Position numbers and translations under genes: made by a program | Assembly (NCBI GenBank): GCA_028288965.1 | Contig: JAQGHD010000026.1 | Span: 1-36,182, forward strand | Source of the DNA: Candidatus Saccharimonadota bacterium | Lineage (GTDB): Bacteria; Patescibacteriota; Saccharimonadia; Saccharimonadales; JAQGHD01 | DNA: 36,182 nt | Direction of reading: 5' to 3' | In this document: piece by piece, positions 27,289 to 35,034 of the stretch | How the letters are laid out: the number at the start of each line of letters is the position of its first letter | Numbering within the stretch: position 1 is the first letter of the stretch | Notes under the pieces: model-generated | Seen by the model: only the letters and a program-made list of their open reading frames with translations | Told to the model about the DNA's origin: nothing | The model's database searches: none

Positions 27289-27317
27289 TTGCTTAATTCA
27301 CCTCTGTAAGCTATACT
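27289..27317 (+). promoter_or_regulatory. Promoter TTGCTT-N17-TATACT for the rpsF operon
   Basis: 17-nt spacer; about 76 nt leader to the rpsF GTG start. Confidence 0.6.
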
Positions 27318-27393
27318 CTCTTAGTTATTAATAACTTCAGCTTGCGTCCCCCAGTGAGCGCAGGCCATAAGACCAGAAGGAAGGAATATACCA

Positions 27394-27783
27394 GTGCAAC
27401 AGTACGAAATTGCCGTATTGTATCACCCAGATCTAGAAATAGATCTAGATAAAGCTACCGCCAAAGTCGAGAAGATCTTCAAAGACAACGGCGGTAAGGT
27501 GGTCAATATGGATAACTGGGGTAAGCGCAAGCTAGCCTACACCATCAAAAAGCAAGATCACGCCGTGTACGTATTTTATACGGTTGAATTGCCAGCTGAG
27601 AGTGTGCGTAAGTTAGAAAGCACTATGAACATTACCGATGAGGTGATCCGTTTTCTGATTACGCGCCCCGATCTTAAAGCTATCGCCAAGGCCGAAGCCG
27701 CTAAAGCCGAAAAGGCTAAAAAAGCCGCTGAGCGTGGTGATCGAGCCGAAGCCGAAGAAGAAACCAACACTAAAGAAGAGTAA
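27394..27783 (+). CDS. rpsF: Ribosomal protein bS6
   Basis: YEIAVLYHPDLEID...WGKRKLAYTIKKQDHAVYVFYTVE; GTG start with AGGAAGGA SD. Confidence 0.95.
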   Translation: MQQYEIAVLYHPDLEIDLDKATAKVEKIFKDNGGKVVNMDNWGKRKLAYTIKKQDHAVYVFYTVELPAESVRKLESTMNITDEVIRFLITRPDLKAIAKAEAAKAEKAKKAAERGDRAEAEEETNTKEE

Positions 27784-27871
27784 ATCGCTCGTGCTTGACT
27801 TAGGTCCAGCGCGGAGCTAACGTAAGAATACTAATTAACGCATAAGACATAGTTCTTATAAGGAGGGCGTG

Positions 27872-28366
27872 ATGGCAGCAAGAAGCCTCAATCAAGTAAA
27901 TTTAATGGGGAATCTCACTCGGGATCCCGAACTACGGCAAACACCGAATGGCCAAAACGTTTGTAGTTTTAGCCTGGCACTGAACCGCAGTTACAAAGAC
28001 GCTTCGGGCGAATGGCAAGAAGCCACCGATTACATTGACATCGTAGCCTGGGGACCACTAGCGGAGCGGGTAGCCCAATACCTGAGCCGCGGTCGTCGGT
28101 GTTTGGTAGTTGGCCGGCTTCAAAGCCGCAGCTGGGAACAAGATGGACAGAAGCGCAGCAAAGTAGAAGTGTTGGCCAATGACGTGACATTTCTAGACAG
28201 CCGTGGCAGTAGCGACAATAGTGGTGGTAACAGCTTTGACCAAACTGCTCCAGCGGTCGCTGCTCCAGCCAGCAAACCAGCTCCCAGCAAGACTAAGAAG
28301 AAAGACGACGTCGTCATAGAAGACGTCGGTGATGAACCAATCAACCTAGATGACATACCATTCTAA
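27872..28366 (+). CDS. ssb: Single-stranded DNA-binding protein
   Basis: SLNQVNLMGNLTRDPELRQTPNGQNVCSFSLALNR; acidic C-terminus; AAGGAGG SD. Start at 27869 or 27872 (adjacent ATGs in the track), low certainty. Confidence 0.95.
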   Translation: MAARSLNQVNLMGNLTRDPELRQTPNGQNVCSFSLALNRSYKDASGEWQEATDYIDIVAWGPLAERVAQYLSRGRRCLVVGRLQSRSWEQDGQKRSKVEVLANDVTFLDSRGSSDNSGGNSFDQTAPAVAAPASKPAPSKTKKKDDVVIEDVGDEPINLDDIPF

Positions 28367-28379
28367 AGGAGAACAATAG

Positions 28380-28583
28380 ATGGCAAAGATATTTAAACAC
28401 CGAACGGACGTAGCTTACTTTGACTACAAGGACTTTAAGACCTTGCAACGCTACGTTAACGTATATGGACAGATCGAGTCTCGCAAGAAAACCGGTTTGA
28501 CCGAGAGTCAGCAGCGCCGCCTGAGCAAGGCTATCAAGCGGGCTCGCCATATTGCACTATTACCATTTGTATCTAACGGGTAG
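28380..28583 (+). CDS. rpsR: Ribosomal protein bS18
   Basis: VAYFDYKDFKTLQRYVNVYGQIESRKKTGLTESQQRRLSKAIKRARHIALLPFV; SD AGGAG. Confidence 0.96.
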   Translation: MAKIFKHRTDVAYFDYKDFKTLQRYVNVYGQIESRKKTGLTESQQRRLSKAIKRARHIALLPFVSNG

Positions 28584-28590
28584 GGCAGGC

Positions 28591-29157
28591 ATGGCTTTAG
28601 GTGTAACCGATCTCAAGAAAGGGACGATTTTTCAGTGGGAAGGCGTGCCCTATAAAGTGGTGGACTATTCCCAAAAGGTAGTGGGACGCGGCGGCTCGAT
28701 TGTAAATGTACGTATTAAAAGCCTGGTAGATGGCCGCGTGCTAGAGAAAACCTTCAAGGGTAACGAGCAACTCGACAGAGCCGACGTTACTAATAAGAAT
28801 GTCCAGTACCTCTATAACGATGGGGTTAACTTTTATTTTATGGATCAAGATAGTTACGAGCAATTTGAGCTGCCTGTGGACGTAATTGGTGACCAAGCTG
28901 GCTACATGAAAGAGGGTGATAGTGTGCAGGCCCAGCTATTTGATGGACAGGTTATCAACATTGAGCTCCCAAAAAACGTGCCGCTTAAAGTTACCTACAC
29001 CGAGAACGTTGTAAAGGGCGATACCAGCTCATCTATAACCAAAGACGCCGAACTAGAAACGGGCATACGCGTACGGGTGCCAGCTTTTATCAAACAGGGA
29101 GATCTAATAAGTGTAGATACTGCCAATGGTACCTACCGCGAGCGTGTGAAGGGCTAA
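28591..29157 (+). CDS. efp: Elongation factor P
   Basis: Start refined to MALGVTDLKKGTIFQWEGVPYKVVDYSQKVVGRGG; VLEKTFKGNEQLDRADV; C-terminal OB domains. Confidence 0.95.
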   Translation: MALGVTDLKKGTIFQWEGVPYKVVDYSQKVVGRGGSIVNVRIKSLVDGRVLEKTFKGNEQLDRADVTNKNVQYLYNDGVNFYFMDQDSYEQFELPVDVIGDQAGYMKEGDSVQAQLFDGQVINIELPKNVPLKVTYTENVVKGDTSSSITKDAELETGIRVRVPAFIKQGDLISVDTANGTYRERVKG

Positions 29158-29883
29158 ATGGCTAAGCAGCGGCTCGACCAAGCGCTGGTAAGTATCGGAC
29201 TGTTGGCAACCCGTAGTCAGGCGGAGAGCTACATCAAACTCGGACACGTAACCGTCAATCGCCAGGTAGTGCGTAAGCCCGGACAGCTGGTTACAGATAG
29301 CGATGTCCTAAAACTGACTACCAAAGAGCAGTACGTCAGTCGGGCCGGGCTTAAATTGGCCTCTGTAACCAAAACGCTGGGACTTTACTTTAAAGATAAG
29401 GTGGTGCTTGATGTTGGGAGTTCCACGGGTGGTTTTACTGATTATGCCTTGCAACATGGAGCGGCTAAGGTCATAGCCGTAGAGGTGGGTAAGGACCAGC
29501 TCCATCCCTCGCTTCGTGGAAATCCTCGTATTGAACTCCACGAACAAACAGACATAAAAACTATTACCGAACTATCTACTCCGGCTGACATTGTGCTCAT
29601 AGACGTATCGTTTATTTCGTTACGAGATATTTTGCCATATATTACTAAACTTGTTCAGCCCCAAGCCCAAATTGTAGCCATGGTTAAGCCCCAATTTGAA
29701 GCCAGTGGCAGTGGGGTAAAACACAAAGGTATCATCAAAAACGACCGAATTCGTCGCGAAATTTTGAAAGATTTTGAGGCTTGGGCACAAAAGTTATTCA
29801 TAACTGCAGACAAAGCAGACTCATCAGTAACAGGGGCAAAAGGCAACCTAGAGCGATTTTACTTACTAAAAGTAGTCAACTAG
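29158..29883 (+). CDS. tlyA: TlyA-family rRNA 2'-O-methyltransferase/hemolysin A-like
   Basis: N-terminal S4 domain (RLDQALVSIGLLATRSQAESYIKLGHVTVN) and FtsJ-type methyltransferase (VLDVGSSTGGFTDYALQHGA). Confidence 0.93.
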   Translation: MAKQRLDQALVSIGLLATRSQAESYIKLGHVTVNRQVVRKPGQLVTDSDVLKLTTKEQYVSRAGLKLASVTKTLGLYFKDKVVLDVGSSTGGFTDYALQHGAAKVIAVEVGKDQLHPSLRGNPRIELHEQTDIKTITELSTPADIVLIDVSFISLRDILPYITKLVQPQAQIVAMVKPQFEASGSGVKHKGIIKNDRIRREILKDFEAWAQKLFITADKADSSVTGAKGNLERFYLLKVVN

Positions 29884-29914
29884 CAAAACTCAAAAACATA
29901 CTACAACACACAAA

Positions 29915-29943
29915 TTGACAAAAAGGCGAAACTACGCTATAAT
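29915..29943 (+). promoter_or_regulatory. Consensus sigma70 promoter TTGACA-N17-TATAAT
   Basis: Both hexamers perfect, 17-nt spacer; upstream of the serine hydrolase gene at 29979. Confidence 0.85.
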
Positions 29944-29978
29944 GAAGCTATTAAAACCTAAAACAAAAATAAAACAAA

Positions 29979-30980
29979 ATGGCTTTATTAAGTTCCACAA
30001 TCAACGGTTACTGGTTAGCTACCGACTACGACCTGAAGCAATTCAGAGAAAAATTACTGCTGGCTTTTATTCGTTTAAAGTCGGCTTCTTACGGGTTGGT
30101 ACTCACCAACATCTTAACAGGCCTATTCATTTTACAGCTGGTCTACATTTTGCCATTTAGTCAGGTATACGCCATGAGCAATAACATCACGACAGCTGAT
30201 ACTGGGTATCAAAGGGTGCAAGCCCAGCTGTCACAACGGGCCCTAACGCCTGTACCCAAAGAGCAACCTAAACCAGTTGCCCCGGCAGTGGCCGCTCCAC
30301 CTAAAGTCCAGACCCTACAGTCAATTGTGAGTGCTTGGCAGGCAAGCCATAAGGGAGAATACAGTATTGTTATGCGCAGCCTTGATGGCAGGACCAATGC
30401 CGCCTACGCTGGAAATACTCAGTTTGTCAGCGCTAGTATTTATAAGCTGTACGTGGCCTATGCGGTTTACACCAAGATGGCCGCCGGGGAGATGCAACCA
30501 GGAACCGTAACCTCTACGGGCTCTAACGTGGACTACTGCCTAAATGCGATGATTGTGGTGTCGGACAACGACTGTGCCCATGCCTTACTCAATATGGTGG
30601 GACCCAACACGGCAGAAGCCATGGTTCATCAGCATGGGTTTACCAATACGTTTCTAGCTAGTCAGACAAGTTTTATTACTACCGCAAGGGACACAGCTCA
30701 GCTGCTCACTGAGTTAGAATCAGGCACATTGATCAGGGCTGATTACCGGCAAAGTTTGCTGGGACACATGAGCCAACAGATATACCGAAGCGGCATCCCG
30801 GCCGGATCAAAAGGTATACGCGTAGCTGATAAAGTTGGCTATATAGATAGCTACAACCACGATGCTGGAATTGTCTACCATCCAAGCGGTAAGTACGTGT
30901 TGGTCATCCTAAGCTCGGGCTCTAGTTATGCCAACATTGCCGATTTGACTCGTCAAATCAATGCTTACATGAGTAAGTAA
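29979..30980 (+). CDS. Membrane-anchored class A beta-lactamase-like serine hydrolase
   Basis: TM segment; SIYK (SxxK) in FVSASIYKLYVAYAVY; SDN in VVSDNDCAHALL; KVG in place of KTG. Confidence 0.85.
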   Translation: MALLSSTINGYWLATDYDLKQFREKLLLAFIRLKSASYGLVLTNILTGLFILQLVYILPFSQVYAMSNNITTADTGYQRVQAQLSQRALTPVPKEQPKPVAPAVAAPPKVQTLQSIVSAWQASHKGEYSIVMRSLDGRTNAAYAGNTQFVSASIYKLYVAYAVYTKMAAGEMQPGTVTSTGSNVDYCLNAMIVVSDNDCAHALLNMVGPNTAEAMVHQHGFTNTFLASQTSFITTARDTAQLLTELESGTLIRADYRQSLLGHMSQQIYRSGIPAGSKGIRVADKVGYIDSYNHDAGIVYHPSGKYVLVILSSGSSYANIADLTRQINAYMSK

Positions 30981-31033
30981 CCTCCAAAAAGTCCGTTGGC
31001 TACCACAGTAACGCTTATGCTATGCTGGCACAT

Positions 31034-31687
31034 ATGTATTATCGCAATCGGGCTGAGGCTGGTGAGAAATTGGCTGAACGACTTTTAAAGTACCAGGCTC
31101 AGAACTGTACTGTCGTAGCCTTGAACGACGGAGCAGTGATTGTTGGCAGCCGCATCGCTGCGGCGCTAAAATGCCCAATTACTTTGCTATTAGTTCAAGA
31201 CATAAGCATTCCTGGTGAATTTGACCCCTATGCCAGCATGAACCAGGACGGCGGCGTGGCCTATAACAGCAAGTATTCCGAGAGCGAGCTCGAAGACTTT
31301 AAAGGTGAGTACCACCAGTATATTGAGCAAGAAAAATTAGATATTTTTTATAAACTAGCCATGGATTTGGACAGCACCGGGCTAATTCGGCATGACTTGC
31401 TCAGAGGCCGCTATGTGATCATGGTCTCCGATGGGCTTAATGGCACCTATGAACTCGATGCTGCAGCCTACTACCTTAAGCCAGTAAAGACTAAGAAGTT
31501 AATAGTTGCCACACCCTTGGCTGATATCAATGCAGTGGACCGCATGCACTTGCTGGCCGACGAAGTTATTTGTCTGGACGTGGTCGACAACTACATAGAG
31601 ACCAACCACTATTACGACGAGAACAATTTACCCGATCACCACATGGTGCTCAAATCCGTTCGCAACATCGTCAGCGCTGCTATATAA
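31034..31687 (+). CDS. Phosphoribosyltransferase-like protein
   Basis: VVALNDGAVIVGSRIAAALKCPI and RGRYVIMVSDGLNGTYELDAAAYYLK match the PRTase fold. Start refined from the track's 31022 because a TATGCT -10 (31021-31026) overlaps that ATG. Confidence 0.7.
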   Translation: MYYRNRAEAGEKLAERLLKYQAQNCTVVALNDGAVIVGSRIAAALKCPITLLLVQDISIPGEFDPYASMNQDGGVAYNSKYSESELEDFKGEYHQYIEQEKLDIFYKLAMDLDSTGLIRHDLLRGRYVIMVSDGLNGTYELDAAAYYLKPVKTKKLIVATPLADINAVDRMHLLADEVICLDVVDNYIETNHYYDENNLPDHHMVLKSVRNIVSAAI

Positions 31688-31688
31688 A

Positions 31689-31717
31689 TTGACTTTTAGT
31701 TATAAAAGTGATATATT
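31689..31717 (+). promoter_or_regulatory. Promoter TTGACT-N17-TATATT
   Basis: 17-nt spacer, upstream of the gene at 31742. Confidence 0.7.
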
Positions 31718-31741
31718 AGTACTGTTATTTAATAAATAAAA

Positions 31742-32449
31742 ATGTCAAAAGACTCAACCTTAAGACCATTGCAGCCAGTCCGTATGCTCGAAGCCGGTAC
31801 GCCCACGCAAGTGAGTGATGCCCTTGATAAACTGCTTCGTTCAGAAGTACCAGGCTTTATAATTCGTGCCGCTAACCAACGCCAAGACCCTTTAGAGGTG
31901 CACCAAGTCATTAGCCAAGAACTCAACAATCAAGTTGCGGCTCGACGCCCCCAAATGGTAACTAACCTGTCGGCTGTACTTAGAGGAAATCCGGCTTTTG
32001 ACCAAAATGATCGTGACCCGGATAAGCGGGGGCGCAGGGTATTTCACTTTGACGGGTCTTACGCTGACCATCCCAGCCTGCGTTACAACACAAGAGATGT
32101 TGCCGTGCACACGACTGATAAGGGCGCGCCAACTGTAATTTTAGCTGAACCGGGACCAGCCTTTCCTTTACTGGTAAGACAGGCCAAGCACACAAGTCAT
32201 GGACGTGAGCAAATGTATGCCCAGGCAACAGACTTGCTCAAAAAAGGCATGGTAGATTCTGATATTACTTCGCCAGATGTCCACGTGGCCAAGGCTACTC
32301 GCGGTGATACAGTGGTGATGGGTGTCCAAGAAGGTGACATGACTAAAGATGTTTGGCACGCTTTTGTCAGCGACAACCAAGCGGGCCCCCGGACTTTTCA
32401 CGCTTCTGAAATCAACTCACATCAAGTGATTGATAAAAACGATCTTTAA
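31742..32449 (+). CDS. Putative 2OG-Fe(II) oxygenase/cupin-like protein
   Basis: HFDGSYADHPS (HxD) followed by DVWHAFVSDNQAGPRTFH (distal His and Arg), layout of a TauD/PhyH-like double-stranded beta helix. Confidence 0.5.
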   Translation: MSKDSTLRPLQPVRMLEAGTPTQVSDALDKLLRSEVPGFIIRAANQRQDPLEVHQVISQELNNQVAARRPQMVTNLSAVLRGNPAFDQNDRDPDKRGRRVFHFDGSYADHPSLRYNTRDVAVHTTDKGAPTVILAEPGPAFPLLVRQAKHTSHGREQMYAQATDLLKKGMVDSDITSPDVHVAKATRGDTVVMGVQEGDMTKDVWHAFVSDNQAGPRTFHASEINSHQVIDKNDL

Positions 32450-33519
32450 ACGTTAAAACGGAATTCTACAACATCGCTTTCACGCATAACGTACGTTTTT
32501 CCCTCGGTACGGACTTTGCCGGCAGAGCGCGCTGCAGCCAAAGAACCGGCCGCAATCAAATCATCGTAGCTAACAACTTCTGCAGCAATAAAGCCGCGTT
32601 CAAAATCACCATGAATCACCCCAGCCGCTTGCGGAGCCGTGGCGCCCTGGGCAATGGTCCAGGCCCGGACTTCTTTATCGCCCGCCGTCAGGTAGCTTTG
32701 CAGACCGAGTGTATCGTAAGCCGCGTGAATGAGTTGGTCTAGGCCCGGTTGAGCTTGACCGTAACTTTCTAGCAGTTCCTGGGCATCGGCCTCATCCAAA
32801 CCTTGCAATTCGGCCTCTAGCTTGGCGCAGATAAAAACACTAAACGCCCCAGGTACTAGCTGGCGCAAGGCGTCTTTTTGGGCTGTATCGGCTAGCGTGG
32901 TTTCATCGACGTTAAAGACATAAATTACCGGTTTAGCGCTCAGCAAGAACAGATCGCTCAGTTGCTCCAGCTCGATATCATTCGCCGCCGAAAGGGGAGT
33001 GCCGCTGTCTAAATACGCCTGGGCCTTTTTTAAAGTGACCAGCACCGGCCCCAGTTTGGGGTTGGCTTTGGCCTCTTTTTCTACCTTTGGCAGGCGATTG
33101 GCCACAGTTTGCAAATCGGCCAGCACCAGTTCGGTATTGATAACTTCAATATCCTTGGCAGGATTATGCTGCTCATCCACGTGCTGTACGTTAGGATCAG
33201 CAAAAGCCCGCACCACGTGGGCAATGGCTTGACTGCTGCGAATATTGGCCAAAAACTGATTGCCCAGGCCCTCGCCCGTAGAAGCACCGGCCACCAGCCC
33301 GGCAATATCTACAAACGTCACCGTGGCTGGCTTTATGGGTGCACCGTTATACAGCTCACTCAGTTTACCCAGGCGCGGGTCTGGAATAGCCACCATGCCA
33401 GTGTTGGGCTCAATAGTGGCAAAAGGGTAGTTAGCTGCCAAAATATTATTGTCAGTCAGGGCATTAAACAGGGTGGACTTCCCAACGTTGGGCAATCCGA
33501 CTATACCTATGCTTAGCAT
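32446..33519 (-). CDS. ychF: Redox-regulated ATPase YchF (OBG-family)
   Basis: Start refined to MLSIGIVGLPNVGKSTLFNALT; NYPFATIEPNTGMVAIPDPRL; VDIAGLVAGASTGEGLGNQFL; C-terminal TGS domain. Confidence 0.97.
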   Translation of the reverse strand: MLSIGIVGLPNVGKSTLFNALTDNNILAANYPFATIEPNTGMVAIPDPRLGKLSELYNGAPIKPATVTFVDIAGLVAGASTGEGLGNQFLANIRSSQAIAHVVRAFADPNVQHVDEQHNPAKDIEVINTELVLADLQTVANRLPKVEKEAKANPKLGPVLVTLKKAQAYLDSGTPLSAANDIELEQLSDLFLLSAKPVIYVFNVDETTLADTAQKDALRQLVPGAFSVFICAKLEAELQGLDEADAQELLESYGQAQPGLDQLIHAAYDTLGLQSYLTAGDKEVRAWTIAQGATAPQAAGVIHGDFERGFIAAEVVSYDDLIAAGSLAAARSAGKVRTEGKTYVMRESDVVEFRFNV

Positions 33520-33626
33520 ACAACCCGATCTTTTAATTTCATCTGTTAATTTTAACATGCTTGGGGAATGCCAACTGAGTTTACAGAGGTAGCACAATAT
33601 GATGGAAAATGGTATTCTCTAACTAA

Positions 33627-35018
33627 ATGACTGATGACTTACTAACGCAACCTGCACAACGAGATGTTATTGAGAGTTTTGCTGCTGAAATTCGTAAGAG
33701 CAAGATGGAAGTTAAGGGCAATAAGCAAGCTATACCGTTTCGACCAGATGTTTTAACCAAAAAGGTTAGGCAAGTCTACTTAGTACCTACGACACTTCTT
33801 CGTTTTCGCCAAGAAAATGGTCGTATCGCTTCCGATGTCGAAAGCTACGAAAAATCTCACGAACCTCTAGACGAAACGAAAAAGAATGACCAGGATCAGT
33901 TGCGTAAGTTTTTGGAGGATAAAGATCCTGAGAAGACTGAAGAACTTGTAAGAAGCCTTGAGCATGACACTCAACAAGAGCCAGCAGTAATTACTGCCGA
34001 TGGTTTTCTTATCAATGGAAATAGGCGAAAAATGGCGCTTGAAATTCTTCAGGAACGCACGCACGACCCCTCTCAGTTCTCACATATGAAGGTTGTCATT
34101 TTGCCCGACAGGGACGAAGAAGGTGGCGAGCCTACGAAAGTTGATATTGAGCTTCTTGAGAATGCCTACCAGTTTCACCATGAAGGCAAATCAGAGTATT
34201 ACAACTTTGACAGGGCTCTTTCTATCAGGAGAAAGGAACAGGAAGTCGGTATCCCTCTAGAAATGCAGCTAAAACAGGATTCAAAATATGCCAAGCTGAC
34301 CGATAAGAAATTTGAGCAAGAGGTAAAGAAGTACAGGGACGATTATCTTGGCCCACTCGAATGCATTGATAAATATCTAGAGTACATTGGTAGGCCTGGT
34401 GATTATAGCGCTATTTCAGGTGGTAAGGCGGATCGAATGGGCAGCTGGCAGGCGTTCCTCGACTACTACAAGTCTGTAGACCGCAATCTTAGAGAAGTGA
34501 AAACACGTCTGAAAATGAATGTTGAGGATTATGAGGTAAGTGCAGTTGAAGATGCTGCGTTTAAAATTCTTCGTCAGCGTGACTTTGGTGGTAGCAGTAA
34601 TGCTTTTGTACCAAACAAGATCAACGACATTATGCGTAAACTTCCAAGGGTCTTGCAAAATGCACAGGCCAAAAAAGAACTGCTTAAGCTAAAGTCTGTT
34701 CCTGATGGAGAAGGAGTGGACGATGCAGAGTGGATAGAGGAGAATCATAAACGAGTTTCCCATCTAGTAACCGAAGCATTTCGACAAGTTAATAACCAGA
34801 ACGAGCGCGAAGAACCCATTGCTAAGCTTGAACGCGCGCTCAATCTTTTGAACTCTGAAGATATAGACCCAAGCGGTGTGCCTATCTCAAACCTACCAGA
34901 GGGCCTAAAAGTCATCAACGCACTAAAAGATAGGGTTGAGGAGTTGAAGGATGGTTTCTGGCATGCAAACAAAAAATCTAATGATGCAATGGATCATCTA
35001 AAGTTTCGATCCAGCTAA
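33627..35018 (+). CDS. ParB/Srx-fold N-terminal domain protein, putative defence or DNA-modification component
   Basis: VRQVYLVPTTLLRF...QQEPAVITADGFLINGNRRKMALEILQER: ParB-like GxRR motif; long helical C-terminal region; no ParA neighbour. Confidence 0.75.
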   Translation: MTDDLLTQPAQRDVIESFAAEIRKSKMEVKGNKQAIPFRPDVLTKKVRQVYLVPTTLLRFRQENGRIASDVESYEKSHEPLDETKKNDQDQLRKFLEDKDPEKTEELVRSLEHDTQQEPAVITADGFLINGNRRKMALEILQERTHDPSQFSHMKVVILPDRDEEGGEPTKVDIELLENAYQFHHEGKSEYYNFDRALSIRRKEQEVGIPLEMQLKQDSKYAKLTDKKFEQEVKKYRDDYLGPLECIDKYLEYIGRPGDYSAISGGKADRMGSWQAFLDYYKSVDRNLREVKTRLKMNVEDYEVSAVEDAAFKILRQRDFGGSSNAFVPNKINDIMRKLPRVLQNAQAKKELLKLKSVPDGEGVDDAEWIEENHKRVSHLVTEAFRQVNNQNEREEPIAKLERALNLLNSEDIDPSGVPISNLPEGLKVINALKDRVEELKDGFWHANKKSNDAMDHLKFRSS

Positions 35019-35034
35019 TTTACGAAGGCGTTAT

